This document shows positions 34,455 to 44,299 of a stretch of 64,000 nt of DNA, piece by piece. Numbering within the stretch: position 1 is the stretch's first letter; each line of letters begins with the position of its first letter. A model generated the notes under the pieces. That model saw only the letters and a list, made by a program, of their open reading frames with translations, did not search any database and was not told where the DNA came from. The stretch is from Streptomyces sp. NBC_01314. GTDB taxonomy: Bacteria; Actinomycetota; Actinomycetes; Streptomycetales; Streptomycetaceae. A program made the translations under genes and the position numbers. The stretch is from the NCBI RefSeq assembly GCF_041435215.1, contig NZ_CP108394.1, forward strand, positions 620,001 to 684,000, read 5' to 3'.

Positions 34455-34605
34455 GTCCTCGCCGCCGGACGGCGTTCGGGGACCGACGGCCCGGCGCCGG
34501 CCGGCTGCCGCACGGGTCCGACAGCGGACACGACGTTCGCCGTCGGACCCGAGCCCGTGGCCGTGGCCGGACCGGCGCGGCCCGACCTTCCGTCTCCGGA
34601 AACGG

Positions 34606-35352
34606 TCAGCCGAAGGCGCGGATGCCCAACCAGACACCGGCCAGTACGCCGAAGCCGACCACGGCGGCACGCAGCACCGGCTCGCTCAGCCTCGTCGCCA
34701 GCCGGCCGCCGAGCACTCCGCCGACAAGGGACGCCGGCGCGACCACGAGCGCGATCATCCAGTGCACGGGGCCGAACAACGCGAACACGACGAGCGACAC
34801 GGTGGCCACGACCAGCTGCAACGTCCCCTTGAGTACGCTCACTTCGGCCAGCGGAGCGGACAGCGTCAGGCCGAGCAGAGCCATCAGGATGACTCCCAGC
34901 CCACCTCCGAAGTAGCCGCCGTAGACCGCGCCGGCGAGCGTGCCGGCGTAGAGCTTGACGCGATGGTCACCGTCGTCGGCGCCGAGCAGTGCCCGCAACC
35001 GGGGCTGGAAGGCGAGGAGGGCACTGGCTCCGAGGACGAGGAACGGCACCGCGACCGAGAAGATCCGCGACGGAGTGAGCAGCAGCAGCGCGCATCCGGC
35101 GCCGGCACCCACTGCGGACACGACCGCCAGTGACGTCACGGAAGACGGGCGGGAAGACCCCCTCAGTGCCGCGACATTGCCCAGGTAGCCCGGCCAGAGC
35201 GCCACGGAGTTGGTGACGTTGGCGGCCACCGCACCCAGCCCGCCGGCGACCAGCGCGGGGAAGAGGAGCAGTGACCCACCGCCGGCTATGGAGTTGACGA
35301 ATCCACCGACAAGGCCGGCTCCGCCGATGAGAACAACGTCGCCGACATCCAT
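34606..35352 (-). CDS. TauE/SafE-family membrane permease
   Basis: A 248-residue, very hydrophobic protein with about seven to eight membrane segments and the two TauE/SafE repeats, NSIAGGGSLLLFPAL near the N-terminus and GGYFGGGLGVILMALLG in the middle. The family moves sulfite/sulfoacetate or other organic anions. ATG 35352 has GAGGAG seven bases upstream. An island operator lies 25-50 bp upstream, shared with the divergent formamidase gene, so it may export or import a pathway acid. Confidence 0.88.
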   Translation of the reverse strand: MDVGDVVLIGGAGLVGGFVNSIAGGGSLLLFPALVAGGLGAVAANVTNSVALWPGYLGNVAALRGSSRPSSVTSLAVVSAVGAGAGCALLLLTPSRIFSVAVPFLVLGASALLAFQPRLRALLGADDGDHRVKLYAGTLAGAVYGGYFGGGLGVILMALLGLTLSAPLAEVSVLKGTLQLVVATVSLVVFALFGPVHWMIALVVAPASLVGGVLGGRLATRLSEPVLRAAVVGFGVLAGVWLGIRAFG

Positions 35353-35376
35353 CCAGGTCTCCTCTGCAGGCACATA

Positions 35377-35403
35377 TGCGAGATGCCATATTGCCATACG
35401 AGA
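35377..35403. promoter_or_regulatory. Island operator between the TauE permease and formamidase genes
   Basis: TGCGAGATGCCAT (35377-35389) is followed by TTGCCA (35391-35396) and TACGAGA (35397-35403), a 20-bp half-site offset identical to the copy at 16104. A TCCTAGCGTCGGG element (35454-35466), also seen downstream of the 16.1-kb operator, follows before the formamidase start. Confidence 0.7.
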
Positions 35404-35495
35404 CGACTTTACGCCGCGGACCCTCACCGGAAACACCGGGGCAACGGGACGTTCCTAGCGTCGGGCCAGCCCTTCCACTCCTTGAAAGGTGGGCC

Positions 35496-36638
35496 ATGAC
35501 CGCGATCGACTCGCCCCTCCTCGACGTCGCCGCCACCGGCTTCCCGATCCTCCAGCCCGGCCACGGAGCGATCGCGTCGACGACCTACGTCCCGGCCACG
35601 CCGGGGAACACCCTGTGGGGCCGCCTTCCGTGCGAGGCGGACTCACCGTGCGCCGTCGTTCGACCGGGCAGCGTCGTCACGGTCGACACGATCAGCCACG
35701 AGGGAGTGCTCGAGGACCAGGGCCGCAACCCCGTCGAGTTCTTCAGCCGCTACGGCGTCGGGGGCGGCCAGGTGCTCGACGACGCCCAGCAGGTGGCGGA
35801 CTCCGGAATGCCGCACGACTTCGACGACGACGGGCCGCACCTCGTCACCGGACCGATCGCCGTGGCCGGGGCCCGGCCCGGCGATCTGCTCGCCGTGACC
35901 GTTCTCGGCCTCGCCCCACGGGTTCCGTACGGCATGGTCTCCGCCCGCCACGGCTTCGGCGCACTCCCCGGCGAGATGCCGTCGACGCCCGGTCCCGCGT
36001 TCACCTTCGCCACGGCACACGCGGATCGCCACGGCGCGTGGGGCCGGATGGCGGTGGATCCGGCGGACCCCGCCCGCGGCTCACTCCGCTTCCCGCTGCG
36101 GCCTTTCCTCGGCGTGATGGGCGTGGCGGTGCCCGGGGACGAGCGACCGCACTCGGTGCCGCCGGGGCGCCACGGGGGCAACATCGACGTCTCCCTGCTC
36201 GGCGAGGGCGCCACGCTGTTCCTCCCGGTGCAGGTCGACGACGCGCTGGTCTACTTCGGGGACCCCCACTTCGCTCAGGGCGACGGCGAGGTCGCCCTCA
36301 CCGCGTTCGAGGCATCGTTGCGCGCCACCGTGAAGCTCGATGTGGTGCCGGGCGGTGCCGCCCTGCGGCCCGGCCACGGCCGCGTCGCACCGTTCGCCGA
36401 GACGGATGACTACCTGGTGCCCATCGGCCTGAACAAGGATCTGGACGAGGCGATGCGCGACTGCGTGCGCTGCGCGCTCGACCTGCTCGTGACCGACTAC
36501 GGCATCGAACGTCATCTGGCGATGGCGTACCTCAGCGCGGCGGGCGACTTCGCGGTCTCCCAGGTCGTCGACGACGTGAAGGGCGTCCACGCAAGGATCC
36601 GCAAGTCCGACTTCCGCGAGGTCCGCCGACCGCACTGA
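35496..36638 (+). CDS. Acetamidase/formamidase-family protein
   Basis: This 380-residue member of the FmdA/AmdA family, which hydrolyses short aliphatic amides to ammonia and acid, shows GNTLWGRLPCEADSPCAVV, GPIAVAGARPGDLLAV, RHGGNIDVSLLGEG and the C-terminal SAAGDFAVSQVVDDVKGVHA. ATG 35496 follows GAAAGG. It would release ammonia from formamide or acetamide produced when an N-heterocycle or N-acyl aromatic is opened, which fits the amidohydrolases of the island. It marks the apparent right end of the operator-linked region. Confidence 0.92.
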   Translation: MTAIDSPLLDVAATGFPILQPGHGAIASTTYVPATPGNTLWGRLPCEADSPCAVVRPGSVVTVDTISHEGVLEDQGRNPVEFFSRYGVGGGQVLDDAQQVADSGMPHDFDDDGPHLVTGPIAVAGARPGDLLAVTVLGLAPRVPYGMVSARHGFGALPGEMPSTPGPAFTFATAHADRHGAWGRMAVDPADPARGSLRFPLRPFLGVMGVAVPGDERPHSVPPGRHGGNIDVSLLGEGATLFLPVQVDDALVYFGDPHFAQGDGEVALTAFEASLRATVKLDVVPGGAALRPGHGRVAPFAETDDYLVPIGLNKDLDEAMRDCVRCALDLLVTDYGIERHLAMAYLSAAGDFAVSQVVDDVKGVHARIRKSDFREVRRPH

Positions 36639-36679
36639 CCGGCGGAACACCGATTCCCGCCGCGGGAAAGGCGGCGGGG

Positions 36680-37300
36680 TCAGGTCCAGGAGGAGAGCGT
36701 TCCGAGCCACACACAGTCGGCGACCGCGGTCAGGATCTGGGCACAGACCGGGCTCGTGGACCGCAGCATCGCCTCGTGCTCGCTCCACTCCCAGCCGTCC
36801 GACGCGGCCCCGCACGCACTCGCCAGTGCGGCCAGCGCGATCAAGGGCTGGGAGGAACAGTCCGTACCGCCAAGGGACCGGACCACGGCATCCCGCCTCC
36901 CCCCAGCCAGGACGTCGTAGCGACGAGCCCGCCCGGCCGGCAACGGCCACCGTCCCTGCGTGCGAACAAGGACACCCTCAGCGATCAAGCCAACCGCCAG
37001 ACGCCTGTGCGCCCCCACGCTCAGGACCCTGACCCACTCCGACGCCGTACGCGGTTTGCGAGACGACCGGATCCGCACGAGAACCTCGCCGAGCGCGCGG
37101 TCGTGCGGCTGTGCACCGTGGACGGCGACAATGCGTCCGTCCCGGGCGTCGACGAAGCCGTCCAGAGCGAGTTCCATCAGCATCGCGCCGCTCAGGCCGA
37201 AGCCGAGGCCGGTGCGATAGCCGGGAACACGGCCTTGCTCGTCCAGGTACACAGCCAGCATGAAGTCTCCGCAAAGGCCGGAGGTGGCATCGGTCTTCAT
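36680..37300 (-). CDS. GPP34-family protein (Golgi phosphoprotein 3-like)
   Basis: The 206-residue protein starts with LAVYLDEQGRVPG..GLGFGLSGAMLMELALDG, the hallmark of GPP34-domain proteins common in actinobacteria, and includes a DARDGRIVAV strand. The family binds phosphoinositide-like lipids in eukaryotes; bacterial roles are not known. ATG 37300 has GGAG six bases before it. No operon partners are evident. Confidence 0.85.
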   Translation of the reverse strand: MKTDATSGLCGDFMLAVYLDEQGRVPGYRTGLGFGLSGAMLMELALDGFVDARDGRIVAVHGAQPHDRALGEVLVRIRSSRKPRTASEWVRVLSVGAHRRLAVGLIAEGVLVRTQGRWPLPAGRARRYDVLAGGRRDAVVRSLGGTDCSSQPLIALAALASACGAASDGWEWSEHEAMLRSTSPVCAQILTAVADCVWLGTLSSWT

Positions 37301-37686
37301 CCCGTTCTCCCCAATACGGCACTCCGGCTTCAGCTTCGGGGTCCTTCCGGACCGGGTAGGAGCCGAACCAGATCCCGAGGAGTGTTCGCTGCACTATGGC
37401 GGGCCCAGAGCCCCTGCGTCAATGCAAGACATCGTCCCGGAATGCGGTACGCAGTTACTCGTTCGGCCAGACTCCCAGATCGACATTTCAGCGGTATGTC
37501 ATAGCACCGAGAGGCACATCGGCAGTGACTGCGACCGTTCAGCCGCATCGCGGCACGACATCCACCACTGCATTGCCAAACGATCGCTGACATCTCGACG
37601 CTGAACCCGACATGTGCGGCGCCCACCCGCTTGGCCGTCTCGCCAAGCTGGTCGGCATTGCGAACCTTGTGGTTGTGCGGTCATGC
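37301..37686. other. Intergenic stretch without recognisable gene
   Basis: Several frames are open but none shows a family pattern, a good ribosome-binding site or typical codon bias. One minus-strand segment (QLGETAKRVGAAHVGFS near 37600-37670) reads naturally and could be a short gene remnant. Confidence 0.3.
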
Positions 37687-37727
37687 CTCCGGCCGCTCGA
37701 CGCCGATACGGCGAAGAGCGGCCGGAG
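37687..37727. terminator. Two-step hairpin terminator
   Basis: Outer arms CTCCGGCCGCTC (37687-37698) and GAGCGGCCGGAG (37716-37727) enclose an inner CGCCG-ATA-CGGCG hairpin. It lies about 60 bp beyond the minus-strand quinone reductase stop. Confidence 0.8.
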
Positions 37728-37789
37728 ACTGGTGTGCCCCCTCACTACCGCGTCACCTTGAGGGCAAGTGGCCGCGGTGGTGAGAGCCG

Positions 37790-38332
37790 TCAGGCGGCGT
37801 AGGAGGCGAGCAGTTCGTTGTACTGCTTGGCGGCGATGGCCAGGTCTTCGTCGGAGAGACCGAAGGCGGTGCCGTGCACCTTGACCATGGGCTGCTGGAT
37901 GTCGAACTGGCACAGCCTCAGGGTCGCGTGCCAGTTGCTGAGGAGGGTCTCGATGGTGGCCTGGTTCGAGCCTTCGGGGGTGTAGTGGTCAGCGGGGACG
38001 CCGGTGGTGACGGCGACAACAGCCTTCTTGCCGGCCAGTTGCGAGACAGAACCGTCCACGGTGAAGGCCCAGCCAAAGGTGAAGACCTTGTCCTGCCACA
38101 GCTTGAACAGCGGGGTGGTGTTGTACCAGAACACCGGGTGCTGGAAGACGATCACATCGTGTTCGGCCAGCAGCGCCTGCTCTGCGGCGACGTCGATCTG
38201 AAAGTCGGGGTAGGTGGCGTAGAGGTCGTGCACGGTGACATGGGGCAGATCGCGGACAGCGTCCACGAGCGCGGCGTTGGCCTTCGACTGGGACAGGTCG
38301 GGGTGGCCGACGACAAGGAGAACCTTGGACAA
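37790..38332 (-). CDS. Flavodoxin-fold NAD(P)H:quinone oxidoreductase
   Basis: This 180-residue protein is of the KefF/MdaB/NQO type. Features are VLLVVGHPDLSQSKAN for the FMN phosphate loop, FQHPVFWYNTTPLFKLWQDKVF and AVTTGVPADHY. It catalyses two-electron reduction of quinones or similar electrophiles. TTG 38332 is the likely start, with AAAAGG nine bases upstream. It is the last gene of the minus-strand redox group. Confidence 0.92.
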   Translation of the reverse strand: MSKVLLVVGHPDLSQSKANAALVDAVRDLPHVTVHDLYATYPDFQIDVAAEQALLAEHDVIVFQHPVFWYNTTPLFKLWQDKVFTFGWAFTVDGSVSQLAGKKAVVAVTTGVPADHYTPEGSNQATIETLLSNWHATLRLCQFDIQQPMVKVHGTAFGLSDEDLAIAAKQYNELLASYAA

Positions 38333-38467
38333 GGTGAGGAACCTTTTCAGTGATCAGGGAGAGGGGGTGAATGGACGCGGATTGGGCGGTGGGACAGGCG
38401 GGGCTGGGAGCTTCGCCGGGGCGTCAGACCTTCGCGAAGTCCAGGAGCGCGGGCTGAGCCGGGCACG

Positions 38468-39473
<1,006 letters not shown>

Positions 39474-39658
39474 CAGGTACTCCTTGTCGTAACGGCCGTC
39501 AGACCCGGTCAGCGGTCGCGATCAGTGCGGTGCGCCATCAGTCGGCAGGCCTTGGAATGTGGGGTGTGTGTTGCTCAGGGCGCGGGGTTGCCGTAGGCCG
39601 AACCGGTGTTGTCAGTGACAGGCGGCGCGGATCGGTGGGCTGAGCCGGCTGTGCCGGG

Positions 39659-40141
39659 TCAGTGCTCCTGGGCCGCCGGCTTCAGAACGAGGACCGGAAT
39701 CTCTCGGTCCGTGTTGTTCTGGTACTCGGCGTAGGCCGGGAAGACCTCGACGGCTCGGGCCCACCACACGACCTTCTCGTCCCCGGTCACCTCACGGGCG
39801 AGCATGTCCTGGCGCACCGGACCGTCCTGGAGCTCGACTCGGGGGTCGGCCACCGCGTTGTGGTACCAGACCGGGTGTTTGGGGGCTCCTCCGGCGGAGG
39901 CGACCACGGCGTAGGAGCCGTCGTGCTCCACCCGGATGACCAGGGACTTGCGGATTTTGCCGCTCTTGGCGCCCAGGGTGGTCAGGATGACGACGGGCAC
40001 ATTGCCCAGTTCGTCGTCTTCTTCGCGTGTGACCAGGACACCCAGCGTCGTTCCCTGCGTACCGCCGGAGCTTTCGTACAGCTCCACATGGTCACGTGCG
40101 TACCGCGCCGCGCTCGGCTCGTACTCGCCTTTCAGTGGCAT
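39659..40141 (-). CDS. Deazaflavin (F420)-dependent nitroreductase-family protein
   Basis: The 160-residue protein belongs to the Ddn/FDR split-barrel family. Features are [25 protein letters not shown] with [13 protein letters not shown], the [20 protein letters not shown] core, and [22 protein letters not shown]. Such enzymes use reduced F420 or bind flavin/biliverdin and reduce activated double bonds or quinones. ATG 40141 has GAGGGG upstream. It is 12 bp from the SDR gene. Because of the 43-bp duplication in the SDR at 41159-41244, a frame starting in that gene stays open into this one. Confidence 0.88.
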   Translation of the reverse strand: MPLKGEYEPSAARYARDHVELYESSGGTQGTTLGVLVTREEDDELGNVPVVILTTLGAKSGKIRKSLVIRVEHDGSYAVVASAGGAPKHPVWYHNAVADPRVELQDGPVRQDMLAREVTGDEKVVWWARAVEVFPAYAEYQNNTDREIPVLVLKPAAQEH

Positions 40142-40152
40142 GCCTGCCCCTC

Positions 40153-40998
40153 TCAGGCCTGGGTGTCGTCGTAGGCGAGGTTGTCGCCCAGTTCGCGGGA
40201 GGCCTCGGCCTGGGCGAGGAGTTCCTTCGCCTTGGCCTCGGCGGCCTCGATGGCGTCCGCGCCGGCGACGAAGCGCTGCAGGGGCGTGGCCTGGCCGGCG
40301 ATGGTGAGCAGGGCGCGGGCGAGTTTGGCGGGGTCGCCGGGCTGCTTGCCGTTCATGCCCTTCATGCCCTCGATCCTGGGGGCGGTGCGCGGGGCGTAGT
40401 CGTCGATGGACAGCTCGGGCCAGTTGGTGGAGCCGTCCACGAGGAGCTCGGTGCGGAAGTAGCCGGGCTCCACGACCGTGGTGTGGATGTTGTACGGCTC
40501 GATGTCGTAGCGCAGGGACTCCATCCAGCCCTCTTCCGCGAACTTGGAGGCGGCGTAGGCGGAGGTGAACTCCATGCCGACCAGCCCGGCGGTCGAGGTG
40601 ATGGTGATGACATGGCCGGCCCGCTGCTTCCGCATGATCGGCAGGACGGCGCGGGTGACGTTCATCGGGCCGAACAGGTTCGTCTCGAACTGCCGGCGCA
40701 TCTGCTCGGGCGAGATCTCCTCGAAGTATCCGGTGAAGAGGTTCCCGGCGTTGTTGATCAGGACGTCGATGCGGCCGAAACGGTCGACGGCGGCCTGCGC
40801 GGCGGCCTCGGCGTCGTCCAGGCCGGTGACGTCCAGCTTGGTGACCAGCAGGTTGTCCTGCGGCCCGCCGAGCGTCTTCTCGACCTCTTCGGGGCGGCGG
40901 CCGGTGGCGACGACCTGGTGGCCTGCTGCGAGGGCCTCGCGGGCGATGTCCGTGCCCAGACCGCGTCCGGCACCGGTGACGAGAATGACCTTGCTCAT
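40153..40998 (-). CDS. Short-chain dehydrogenase/reductase
   Basis: This 281-residue classical SDR has [12 protein letters not shown] (cofactor), NNAG, the catalytic Ser in [10 protein letters not shown], and Tyr/Lys in [10 protein letters not shown]. The PGYFRTELL loop and long C-terminal helix match SDRs annotated as oxidoreductases with unknown substrates. ATG 40998 is the natural start, and the protein lies between the deazaflavin reductase and a second, frameshifted SDR. Confidence 0.93.
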   Translation of the reverse strand: MSKVILVTGAGRGLGTDIAREALAAGHQVVATGRRPEEVEKTLGGPQDNLLVTKLDVTGLDDAEAAAQAAVDRFGRIDVLINNAGNLFTGYFEEISPEQMRRQFETNLFGPMNVTRAVLPIMRKQRAGHVITITSTAGLVGMEFTSAYAASKFAEEGWMESLRYDIEPYNIHTTVVEPGYFRTELLVDGSTNWPELSIDDYAPRTAPRIEGMKGMNGKQPGDPAKLARALLTIAGQATPLQRFVAGADAIEAAEAKAKELLAQAEASRELGDNLAYDDTQA

Positions 40999-41109
40999 GG
41001 GGGGTTCCTTTCAGGCGCCGTGATCCGGCACCCGGTGGGTGGTGGTGATGCGTCGTGCCCGGCCCAGCGGCCGACCGGGCGAGGACGGGCCGGGCGGGCC
41101 GGACGGCCG

Positions 41110-41917
41110 TCAGGCTTGGTCGGTGGGCATGATCCACAATTCGGCGATGGAGGCATGCCGGGGGCGCGTGACCATGTAGGTGACGCCGTCGGCGATGTCT
41201 TCGGGGGCGCGTGACCATGTAGGTGACGCCGTCGGCGATGTCTTCGGGGGCGAGGATCTCGGTCGTGTCGAGGAAGGGCTGGATCATCTCGCCGTGGATC
41301 TCGGGCTTGTTGTGCGAGTCCAGTTCGGTGTTCACACCGCCCGGCTCCAGGACACCGACGCGCACGTGCCGCTGGGTGACTTCCTGGCGCAGGGACTCCG
41401 TGAAGCCGTTCACCCCGAACTTGGTGAGGTTGTAGACGCCGTACCCGTTCCAGGCCACGCGGCCCGCGATGGAGCTGATGTTGACGATGTCGGCGACCCG
41501 GCGCGTACCGTCCTCGGCGGCCTTGAGCAGGTGCGGGAGGGCGGCGCGAGTGGTGTAGAGCAGACCGTTCACGTTGACGGCGATCATGCGCTCCCACTCC
41601 TTGGCGTCCGCGCCGACGACAGGTCCCAGGAGCATCAGACCGGCGTTGTTGACCAGAGTGTCCAGCCGACCGAAGTGCTCGACGGTCTGCTCGACGGCGG
41701 CCTCGGCCTGGGTGCGGTCGGTGATGTCTGCCTCCACCACCAGCCCGGTGCCACCGGCCTTCTCGATCTCGGCGGCGAGTGCGTCCAGACGGTCCTTGCG
41801 GCGAGCCACGAGGGCCACGGACGCGCCGAGCGCGGCGAGCTGGCGGGCGGTGGCTTCGCCGATACCACTGCTCGCGCCGGTGACGAGAGCGACAGTGCCA
41901 GTCAGTTTCGATGCCAT
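41110..41917 (-). pseudogene. Short-chain dehydrogenase/reductase frameshifted by a 43-bp duplication
   Basis: From ATG 41917 the protein reads as a complete [23 protein letters not shown], Ser in [16 protein letters not shown], up to [15 protein letters not shown] 43-bp sequence (41159-41201) is then repeated exactly at 41202-41244, shifting the frame. Without the extra copy the end would read [18 protein letters not shown] and stop at 41110. With it the frame stays open all the way to 39659, through the next SDR in a wrong frame and into the deazaflavin reductase in its own frame. The catalytic core is intact, so a longer product may still be active. Confidence 0.85.
41159..41244. repeat. 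Exact 43-bp tandem duplication
   Basis: CGGGGGCGCGTGACC starts at 41159 and again at 41202, and the 43-bp unit is identical in both copies; an eight-base partial third copy (CGGGGGCG) follows. The length is not a multiple of three. Confidence 0.92.
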
Positions 41918-42059
41918 GGGAATGTCCTGTTTCTTTGGTTCTCTGCATGTGCGGCACAGGGCCGGCGGGGCGGGCCTGTGCGTGCCGAGGGCGCGGCGAG
42001 CGCCGGTCATCAGGTCGGCGTGGGAGGAGTGGAGGCGGGTGAGGTACCGCGCTCCGCTG

Positions 42060-42632
42060 CTATGCGGCGGGGACGGCGCCCATCTGCCGAAGGATGCCGA
42101 GCATGTCGAGCTGGGCACGCTCTTCGACGATCTTGCCGTGGGACAGGCGGTAGAACGCCATGCTCTCCGAGCGGATCGCCTTGCCCGTGGCCTCGACCCC
42201 GGCGAAGGGGCCTTCGTGGGTGCCCGTCATGGAGTAGCGGACGGCCACGGTGTCGCCCTCGGCCCGCATGTCCTGCACCGTCCACTTGAGGTCGGGGAAC
42301 GCCTTCAGGTTCGCCGCGACGATGCCGAGATAGGTGTCCCGGCCCTGCCACGTCTGGCCGCCGGAGTGCACGACGATGTCCGGGCTGACGAACTTGCTCG
42401 CCAGAGCGGGATCACGACCGGGCAGGTACTCACTGGTGTAGCGCTCCATGATGCGCTTGTTCACCTGAGCGGTCCCGTGGTTCCAGGAGACGGATTCCGC
42501 CGTGACGCGAGACGGCGACCCGGAACCGGTGTCGCGGTCGGCCGTGCCGGCCACGGCTCCCGATCCGAAGGCCACGAGGCTGAGCGCTCCCAGCGCCGTG
42601 ACTACGGCGGCCGGCTTGGCGTATCGACGCAT
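42060..42632 (-). CDS. Secreted SnoaL-like (ester cyclase type) protein
   Basis: The 190-residue protein has an N-terminal signal peptide or anchor ([18 protein letters not shown]..) and a SnoaL-like polyketide-cyclase/ester-cyclase domain with [28 protein letters not shown], and [23 protein letters not shown] at the end. ATG 42632 follows AAGGA by about six bases. Export is unusual for SnoaL proteins. It is the first gene of the minus-strand redox group, divergent from the XRE-type regulator. Confidence 0.82.
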   Translation of the reverse strand: MRRYAKPAAVVTALGALSLVAFGSGAVAGTADRDTGSGSPSRVTAESVSWNHGTAQVNKRIMERYTSEYLPGRDPALASKFVSPDIVVHSGGQTWQGRDTYLGIVAANLKAFPDLKWTVQDMRAEGDTVAVRYSMTGTHEGPFAGVEATGKAIRSESMAFYRLSHGKIVEERAQLDMLGILRQMGAVPAA

Positions 42633-42790
42633 GATCGTCCTTCTGACTCCGGTGATCACGGCGCCGACGGCGCCGGGAAGGGGCTGGAGACCGGCGGCAC
42701 GAGCACCGCCGTATCCGGGCCATTCACACCGCCGTGGGCGGTGCAACACCAACAGAACCGGTTGTCACGGGAGCGTGGGAGTCCCTGATG

Positions 42791-42840
42791 AGGGGGTCAC
42801 TGACAGGGACCCCCTTACCCGGCGGTAGCGCTCGTAGAGT
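42791..42840 (+). promoter_or_regulatory. Inverted repeat and leaderless promoter before the XRE regulator
   Basis: AGGGGGTC (42791-42798) and GACCCCCT (42808-42815) form an 8-bp inverted repeat with a 9-bp spacer. A -10-like TAGAGT (42835-42840) ends seven bases before the ATG at 42848, so the transcript probably starts at the start codon. The inverted repeat is a good candidate autoregulatory and divergent operator. Confidence 0.6.
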
Positions 42841-42847
42841 GAAACGC

Positions 42848-43810
42848 ATGGCAGGCAGAAAAGACCCACATGGCACCAACCACGACATCCGTGAGGACGT
42901 CCGCGCCCAGATCCGCGAGTTCTTGGGCACGCGACGGTCCAAGGTCACCCCCGAGCAGGCCGGACTGCCCGTGTACGGCGGAGAGCGCCGACGGGTCACC
43001 GGGCTGCGCCGCGAGGAGGTAGCCCTCCTCGCGGGCATCTCCAGCGAGTACTACACCCGGCTGGAGCGCGGTAACGCCACCGGGGTGTCGGAGAGTGTCA
43101 TCGAAGGCATCGCACATGCGCTGCAGCTCGACGAGGCCGAACGAATCCACCTGATCGACCTCTTGCGCGGCGCCGGCACCACCCGCCCGCCACGCCGCCG
43201 GCCGGCCCAGCAGCACGTGCGGCCCGCCGTGCAGCGCGTCCTCGACTCGATGAGCGGCACACCCGCGTTCGTCATCAACGGCCGCGGAGACATCCTGGCC
43301 ACCAACCACCTCGGGCGTGCCCTGTTCTCCCCGGTCTACGCCGACCCGGCGCGGCCCCCCAACAACGCCCGGTTCGTCTTCCTCAGCCCGCAGGCGACCG
43401 AGTTCTTCCGCGACTGGGACCAGGTCGCGAACGACACCGTCGCGATGCTGCGCGCCGAGGCCGGCCGCGATCTCTACGACCGGCGGCTGACCGACCTGAT
43501 CGGCGAACTGTCCACCCGCAGCGAGGAGTTCCGTCACCGCTGGGCCGCCCACAACGTCCGGATGCACACCACCGGCGTGAAGCTTCTGCACCATCCGGTC
43601 GTCGGCGACCTCGACCTGCCGTTCGAAACCTTCCCCGTGGGCGGCGACCCCAGCCAGGTCCTCCTCACCTACACCGCCGAGCCCGCCTCCCCCTCCCAGG
43701 ATGCCCTGAACCTGCTGGCCAGCTGGGCAGCGACCAACGACGACATCGAGCGGTCCACGCCGGCCGACGACTCCGAGCCGGCCGACTCGAACGAGAAGAC
43801 ACCCGACTGA
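42848..43810 (+). CDS. XRE-family transcriptional regulator with MmyB-like ligand-binding domain
   Basis: This 320-residue protein has an N-terminal helix-turn-helix (GLRREEVALLAGISSEYYTRLERG, about residues 48-72) and a C-terminal MmyB-type PAS-like domain (PAFVINGRGDILATNHLGRALF onward). In actinomycetes such regulators usually sit divergent from and control an adjacent SDR or other oxidoreductase, as here. The transcript appears leaderless. I infer it controls the 42.6-37.8 kb group. Confidence 0.92.
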   Translation: MAGRKDPHGTNHDIREDVRAQIREFLGTRRSKVTPEQAGLPVYGGERRRVTGLRREEVALLAGISSEYYTRLERGNATGVSESVIEGIAHALQLDEAERIHLIDLLRGAGTTRPPRRRPAQQHVRPAVQRVLDSMSGTPAFVINGRGDILATNHLGRALFSPVYADPARPPNNARFVFLSPQATEFFRDWDQVANDTVAMLRAEAGRDLYDRRLTDLIGELSTRSEEFRHRWAAHNVRMHTTGVKLLHHPVVGDLDLPFETFPVGGDPSQVLLTYTAEPASPSQDALNLLASWAATNDDIERSTPADDSEPADSNEKTPD

Positions 43811-43924
43811 TCGACCCATGAGGCCCTTTCCGTCGATGCCACCACAAGAGACGGGGGAGCCGGCCCTCACCCCCCACACGACTCCCTTCGCCAGGAACCT
43901 GGGATCCTACGAGGGCGGCGAGCA

Positions 43925-44270
43925 GACGAGTTGCCGGTTCCGATCGGGCGACCGGGCGGGGATCGTGGCCGCGGGCGCGTTCGGCCACCAGCCGGGCAGC
44001 TCCGGCTCCGAGAAGTCGCTGCGGGGTTGCCGGAGGTATGTCGACGATTTGCCCTATGACGTGCAGTCCGTATCTGTTGAGTGTGTCCGCTGTGGCTCGG
44101 CCGATCCCCGGCAGTGCGGTGACCGGGCGGGGGTACAGCCAAGCGGCCTGCCCGTCGGGGACCCAGGTGGTATCGCCCGGGGCGGACGCGTCGGCCGCCA
44201 TGGCAGCCAGCATGCGGTTGTTCGCGAGCCCGGCGCTGCTGTCGATGTCGTAGGAGAGCTTCAGCCTCAT
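43925..44270 (-). pseudogene. Fragment of a Y-family DNA polymerase (DinB-like) gene
   Basis: The minus strand encodes ANNRMLAAMAADASAPG, TWVPDGQ, YPRPVTALPGIGRATADTLNRYG and IPPATPQRLLGAGAARLVAERARGHDP, which match the palm/thumb and helix-hairpin-helix region of DinB-type polymerases. Both ends are missing, including the N-terminal catalytic Asp motif and the little-finger domain. It lies next to a transposase fragment. Confidence 0.75.
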
Positions 44271-44299
44271 CTTCGCCGACTGGACCACGTCGTAGGGAG

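Noticed and set aside
37301..37789. Open frames of about 100 codons on the minus strand near 37330-37626 and 37539-37913
   Set aside because: No start signal, no family and atypical composition (many Cys and Ser); they are not supported as genes.
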